From Pseudomonadota bacterium (lineage in GTDB: Bacteria; Desulfobacterota; Desulfovibrionia; Desulfovibrionales; Desulfovibrionaceae): 64,000 nt of DNA. The stretch spans positions 12,684 to 76,683 of the forward strand of contig JAEYOJ010000095.1 in the NCBI GenBank assembly GCA_023411815.1. The letters are read 5' to 3'. Below the pieces are notes generated by a model. It made no database searches. It had not been told where the DNA came from and worked only from the letters and a program-made list of their open reading frames with translations. A program made the translations under genes and the position numbers. Positions 61,375 through 64,000 of this stretch are shown here, piece after piece. Positions within the stretch are counted from its first letter, which is position 1; the number at the start of each line of letters is the position of its first letter.

Positions 61375-61515
61375 ATGGAGTATAGCCGCGAAGAGCACCT
61401 CAAGAGCCCCAACGCCCCGCGCCGCAGGGTCTACCACCCGCGCCATCCGAAGTTCGCGTTTTTCCTGGCGGCCCTGGCCGTGGTCGTGTGGCTTCTGTTC
61501 CGCGCCTGCGCTTGA
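61375..61515 (+). CDS. 46-residue single-pass membrane protein
   Basis: ATG 61375 encodes MEYSREEHLKSPNAPRRRVY, then a basic stretch and one membrane helix (FAFFLAALAVVVWLLF) with CA at the end. Positive-inside topology is clear (Arg/His-rich N-terminus). The frame ends with TGA at 61513. Its compact structure suggests a real small protein, but the ribosome binding site is not obvious. Confidence 0.5.
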   Translation: MEYSREEHLKSPNAPRRRVYHPRHPKFAFFLAALAVVVWLLFRACA

Positions 61516-61584
61516 GGCTGAGTGTGAGCCTGCCCGGTTCATGGGCCCTAGCATGCCTCGGCCCGAACCGCCTGTGCGGGTCGT

Positions 61585-62181
61585 TTAGCGTGGCGTGAAG
61601 CTGAGCAGCACTTCCTTGGGCCTGATGGGTCCCCACTCCGTATTGACGGTCCTGGCGTCCCTGACCTTCACGTCCACGGCAAGCCCCTCGGCGCCGAGCA
61701 GTCCCGGTTTGGCCTCGGACAGCAGAACGTCCGTGTAGTAGCTTTGGTCGTAGACCGAAGCCGTGATGGTGCTCTGTGAGCCGGCCTTTGCCGGCACGCT
61801 ACAGGGCAGGACGAATTCGTAGCTCACGATGCCGCCTTTTTGACGGGCGACGAACTGCGTGGCCCTGCCGAAGACTATCTCGCGGCCATTCACCCTGATG
61901 TGGTTGAAATAGTTGAAATTTTTGAGGTTGGCGAAGGCCTCCTGCTCGATCTTACGGGCCTCGGCTTCGCTCAGGCGTCCATCGTCGTTGGCGTCCACCA
62001 TGTCCACGAGCTGGACCGAGAAGAACTCGTCGAAAGTCCAACGCTGGCGTATGCCGGCCAGGCCCTGGGCATCGAAGACGAAGGTCAGCTCGACATCCAT
62101 GAAGACGTGCGGGTGCCCGGCGGCGGGAAGCGGCGCGAGGCAAAGGTACAGGGTCAGCAGGCTGAGAATGGCGTGGCGCAT
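61585..62181 (-). CDS. DUF1007 family exported protein
   Basis: The 198-residue protein starts at ATG 62181 (CAGGAG upstream). It has a signal peptide (MRHAILSLLTLYLCLAPLPA, cleaved near AAGHP) and then HPHVFMDVELTFVFDAQGLA, the DUF1007 hallmark with two His, FSVQLVDMVDANDDGRLSEA (an EF-hand-like loop) and VSYEFVLPCSVPAKAGSQST. DUF1007 genes accompany NicO nickel/cobalt transporters, as here: its start lies 17 bp after the transporter stop. A role in periplasmic metal delivery is inferred. Confidence 0.9.
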   Translation of the reverse strand: MRHAILSLLTLYLCLAPLPAAGHPHVFMDVELTFVFDAQGLAGIRQRWTFDEFFSVQLVDMVDANDDGRLSEAEARKIEQEAFANLKNFNYFNHIRVNGREIVFGRATQFVARQKGGIVSYEFVLPCSVPAKAGSQSTITASVYDQSYYTDVLLSEAKPGLLGAEGLAVDVKVRDARTVNTEWGPIRPKEVLLSFTPR

Positions 62182-62198
62182 TTGGTTCTCCTGCATGA

Positions 62199-63275
62199 TC
62201 AGGCAAAGAAGAAAGCCGCACCCAGCAGCATGATGGCCAGCGAGCCGCACAGGTTCAGGGTGGTGAAGAACATTCTGGCCAGTTTGCCGTCCCGGCGCAT
62301 GCTGCGCTCCACGGCGCGGCGGCAGAGAATGGTGGCCACGGCGAACAGCGAGGTGGTCAGGGCCATGCCCAGGGCCACGAAGAACAGGGCGGCCAGCCCG
62401 GCCCAGAAGATGCCCAGCGTGATGGAGAAGATGAGGATGAGGGCCGAGCCGGGGCAGGGAATGAGCCCAGCGCCCAGGGATACGGCCGTCATGCCGCGCG
62501 CGTCGGCCCGGCAGTGGGCGTGCTCGTGCGCCCGTCCCAGGAAAAGATCCAGGATGGTCTTGACCGTGAGCAGGGCGCCCAGGGCCATGAGCAGGCCGTA
62601 GCTGATGCGTTGCAGGAGTGCGCCCTGGTTGTCGAAGTCGGCCATGCCCGCGCGTTCCAGGATGAGGTTGAGAATGATGACCAGCAGGCCAGCCGAGCCC
62701 ACGTGCGTGAGCATGCTGCCCGTGCCCAGGAGCAGCCCCTGCAGGACGCTGCCCTGACGGCTCAGGAAGTAGCTGCAGACGAAGCTCTTGCCGTGGCCGG
62801 GACCCAGGGCGTGCACCACGCCGTAGGCGAAGCCCGCCAGCAGGAAGAGCCAGAAGGCGGGGCCCATGGGATTCTCGCGGATGTCGCGGGCGAAGGAGGC
62901 CATGACTCCGCGCAGTTCCCGTTGAAGCCCGGCGGACCAGGCCAGGGTACGCTGCCAGAGGCGCACCGCCAGCCAAGGCTCGGAGGCATCGTCGGCGGAG
63001 ACGATGACCTGGGGCGCTGCGGCCTCGGGGGCGGCGGGAGCGCTCGGCGCGCCGCCGAAGAAGGGTGACGAGCCCGGAGCCCCGCCGGCCTTCACTGCGG
63101 CCGGGGGCTCCTGCGCGGCATCGGAGGATTCGGCCGTCGGTCGGTCCTTGGCCGGACCGAAGAACGGTGAAGTGGCGGCATGCGCCATGGCGCTCCATAC
63201 GAAGACCACGATCAGAAGCACGCAGACCAGCAAACGTGGATGCCGTGCGGTACGAGGCAAGACTTGAATGGACAC
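62199..63275 (-). CDS. NicO/RcnA-family nickel-cobalt transporter
   Basis: The 358-residue protein has six helices (about 120-358). Signature segments are AYGVVHALGPGHGKSFVCSY (HX4GPGHGK) and GLIPCPGSALILIFSITLGI, plus a His-rich loop (LGRAHEHAHCRADARG). A 95-residue N-terminal leader with a signal peptide and Pro/Ala-rich linker (GGAPGSSPFFGGAPSAPAAP) precedes the first helix. GTG 63275 follows AAGGAACC; the frame has no ATG before residue 35. Members export or import Ni2+ and Co2+. The DUF1007 gene follows, and together they probably handle nickel for hydrogenases. Confidence 0.92.
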   Translation of the reverse strand: MSIQVLPRTARHPRLLVCVLLIVVFVWSAMAHAATSPFFGPAKDRPTAESSDAAQEPPAAVKAGGAPGSSPFFGGAPSAPAAPEAAAPQVIVSADDASEPWLAVRLWQRTLAWSAGLQRELRGVMASFARDIRENPMGPAFWLFLLAGFAYGVVHALGPGHGKSFVCSYFLSRQGSVLQGLLLGTGSMLTHVGSAGLLVIILNLILERAGMADFDNQGALLQRISYGLLMALGALLTVKTILDLFLGRAHEHAHCRADARGMTAVSLGAGLIPCPGSALILIFSITLGIFWAGLAALFFVALGMALTTSLFAVATILCRRAVERSMRRDGKLARMFFTTLNLCGSLAIMLLGAAFFFA

Positions 63276-63466
63276 AGTGGTTCCTTGCAAGATTGAAGAT
63301 GGTTCGCCCGCGCGCGTGGTTACTGCGTAGGGCTCACGGAACGCAAGGCCGGAATAGCAAGGAGCCTGCCAGGATTCGCGGGCTCTGCATGGGCCGTCGG
63401 ACGCATCCGTTCAGTATGAGGAAGCCTTCGGCCGCCAAAGGGGCACAGCCCCCCCGGCTCTTGCCC

Positions 63467-64000
63467 TCAGTAGTTCCGCCAGCAGTACTCGGCGTGCTCG
63501 GCTTCGTGGCTGGTGACGAGCGCCACGCCCACGGCCAGGAGCAGGGAGAAGGGCAGGGCCACGATGTTGGGGTCCAGCCACTGCAGCAAAAAGACCCAGG
63601 AGCCCTTGGCCGCGTCGGTCACCAGGGTGGCCTTGCCGGTCAGGGCCTGGCACAGGCCGACGGCCTTGGCCACGGATTCGAACACGAACAGCAGCCAGAA
63701 CATGGAGAAGCCGAAGCCGCCGAGCATGGAAGCCACGGCCGCGGGCCTGCTCATGCGCTTCCAGTAGAGCCCGAGGAAGTAGACCGGCAGGAACGTCGCG
63801 GCGCACAGGCCGAAGAAGAAGGCCGTGGCCTTGGCGATGACCGACTCGGGCAGCAGCCAGGCCCAGACCAGGGCCATGGCGATGGTCACGATGACGCCCC
63901 ACTGCGTGCCCTTGATGGACTCCTGCTTGCCGAACCCGAGGCCCTTCTCCAGCACGTCGCGGCCGATGGACGTGCCGCCCGCGTGGTACTGCGAGGACAG
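63467..64000 (-). CDS. Sodium:solute symporter C-terminal part (5' end off window)
   Basis: At least 175 C-terminal residues of an SSS-family transporter lie at the window edge; the frame is open upstream to 64000. The visible part has helices WGVIVTIAMALVWAWLLPES, KATAFFFGLCAATFLPVYFL, GFGFSMFWLLFVFESVAK and a final LPFSLLLAVGVALVTS. The preceding residues (SSQYHAGGTSIGRDVLEKGL) correspond to the conserved intracellular loop. The substrate cannot be assigned; acetate/ActP-like or proline/PutP-like members share this pattern. Confidence 0.85.
   Translation of the reverse strand: MSSQYHAGGTSIGRDVLEKGLGFGKQESIKGTQWGVIVTIAMALVWAWLLPESVIAKATAFFFGLCAATFLPVYFLGLYWKRMSRPAAVASMLGGFGFSMFWLLFVFESVAKAVGLCQALTGKATLVTDAAKGSWVFLLQWLDPNIVALPFSLLLAVGVALVTSHEAEHAEYCWRNY

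Noticed and set aside
61585..63198. 537-codon minus-strand frame joining the NicO and DUF1007 region
   Set aside because: Its N-terminal half is an out-of-frame reading of the NicO gene; the DUF1007 gene has its own signal peptide, start and ribosome binding site at 62181.

Overview
The window looks like the chromosome of a GC-rich deltaproteobacterial sulfate reducer of the Desulfovibrio type. The main evidence is a membrane-anchored class III tetraheme cytochrome c with the CxxCH/CxxxxCH spacing of cytochrome c3, together with a di-heme peroxidase, large multi-PAS hybrid kinases and recurrent GC-rich intergenic hairpins. The species cannot be fixed from sequence alone.

Layout. (1) 1-5.4 kb is the right end of an integrated element: a partial SNF2-type helicase of the kind found in defence islands, an IS5-family insertion that splits a small gene, and a tyrosine integrase lying beside a 3' fragment of tRNA-Leu(UAA). 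(2) 5.6-20.4 kb is mostly housekeeping: di-heme cytochrome c peroxidase, hybrid histidine kinase beside a substrate-binding lipoprotein, M16C metalloprotease, SDR oxidoreductase, tRNA-Arg(UCG) followed by an AT-rich orphan gene, an SPFH/NfeD pair, a YitT permease, a thioesterase and a zeta-toxin-like ATPase with a small partner. (3) 20.5-41.1 kb is a second, complete integrated element in tRNA-Ala(GGC). It is bounded by a 19-bp direct repeat of the anticodon arm and by tandem 11-bp repeats that probably bind integrase. (4) 41.1-64 kb is chromosomal again: oligopeptide-type ABC permeases, cytochrome c3, a trypsin-like lipoprotein, six tandem EF-hand proteins, YkgJ-type and shikimate-kinase-like proteins, a sulfotransferase-like protein, hemC, a DsbA-like protein, a YgjP-type hydrolase, a PHP-glycosyltransferase fusion, small membrane proteins, a DUF1007/NicO metal-transport pair and a partial sodium:solute symporter.

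The tRNA-Ala element has several modules. Next to the integrase are an unrecognised protein, a RelB/RelE-type toxin-antitoxin pair flanked by IS66 remnants, and a DUF3987 ATPase. An operon follows encoding an ERF annealing protein, a Cas4-like nuclease, a CobS-like AAA ATPase, a DUF3150 protein and a CobT-like VWA protein, ending in two very small membrane peptides. Next is a complete His-Xaa-Ser (Hxs) locus, hxsD-hxsB-hxsC-hxsA, with a secreted endonuclease I gene directly upstream. The last part holds a truncated Fic gene, a probable ssDNA-handling protein, an inovirus Gp2-like replication protein and an AT-rich possible origin.

The Hxs cassette is the most striking system. It pairs two radical-SAM enzymes and a small accessory protein with a Sec-exported peptide ending in seven consecutive His-X-Ser triplets. 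The families have names (Hxs), but to my knowledge the chemistry and role of the product are not established. The EF-hand cluster is a second unusual locus: six exported paralogues with exchanged tail modules and a shared promoter-like motif.
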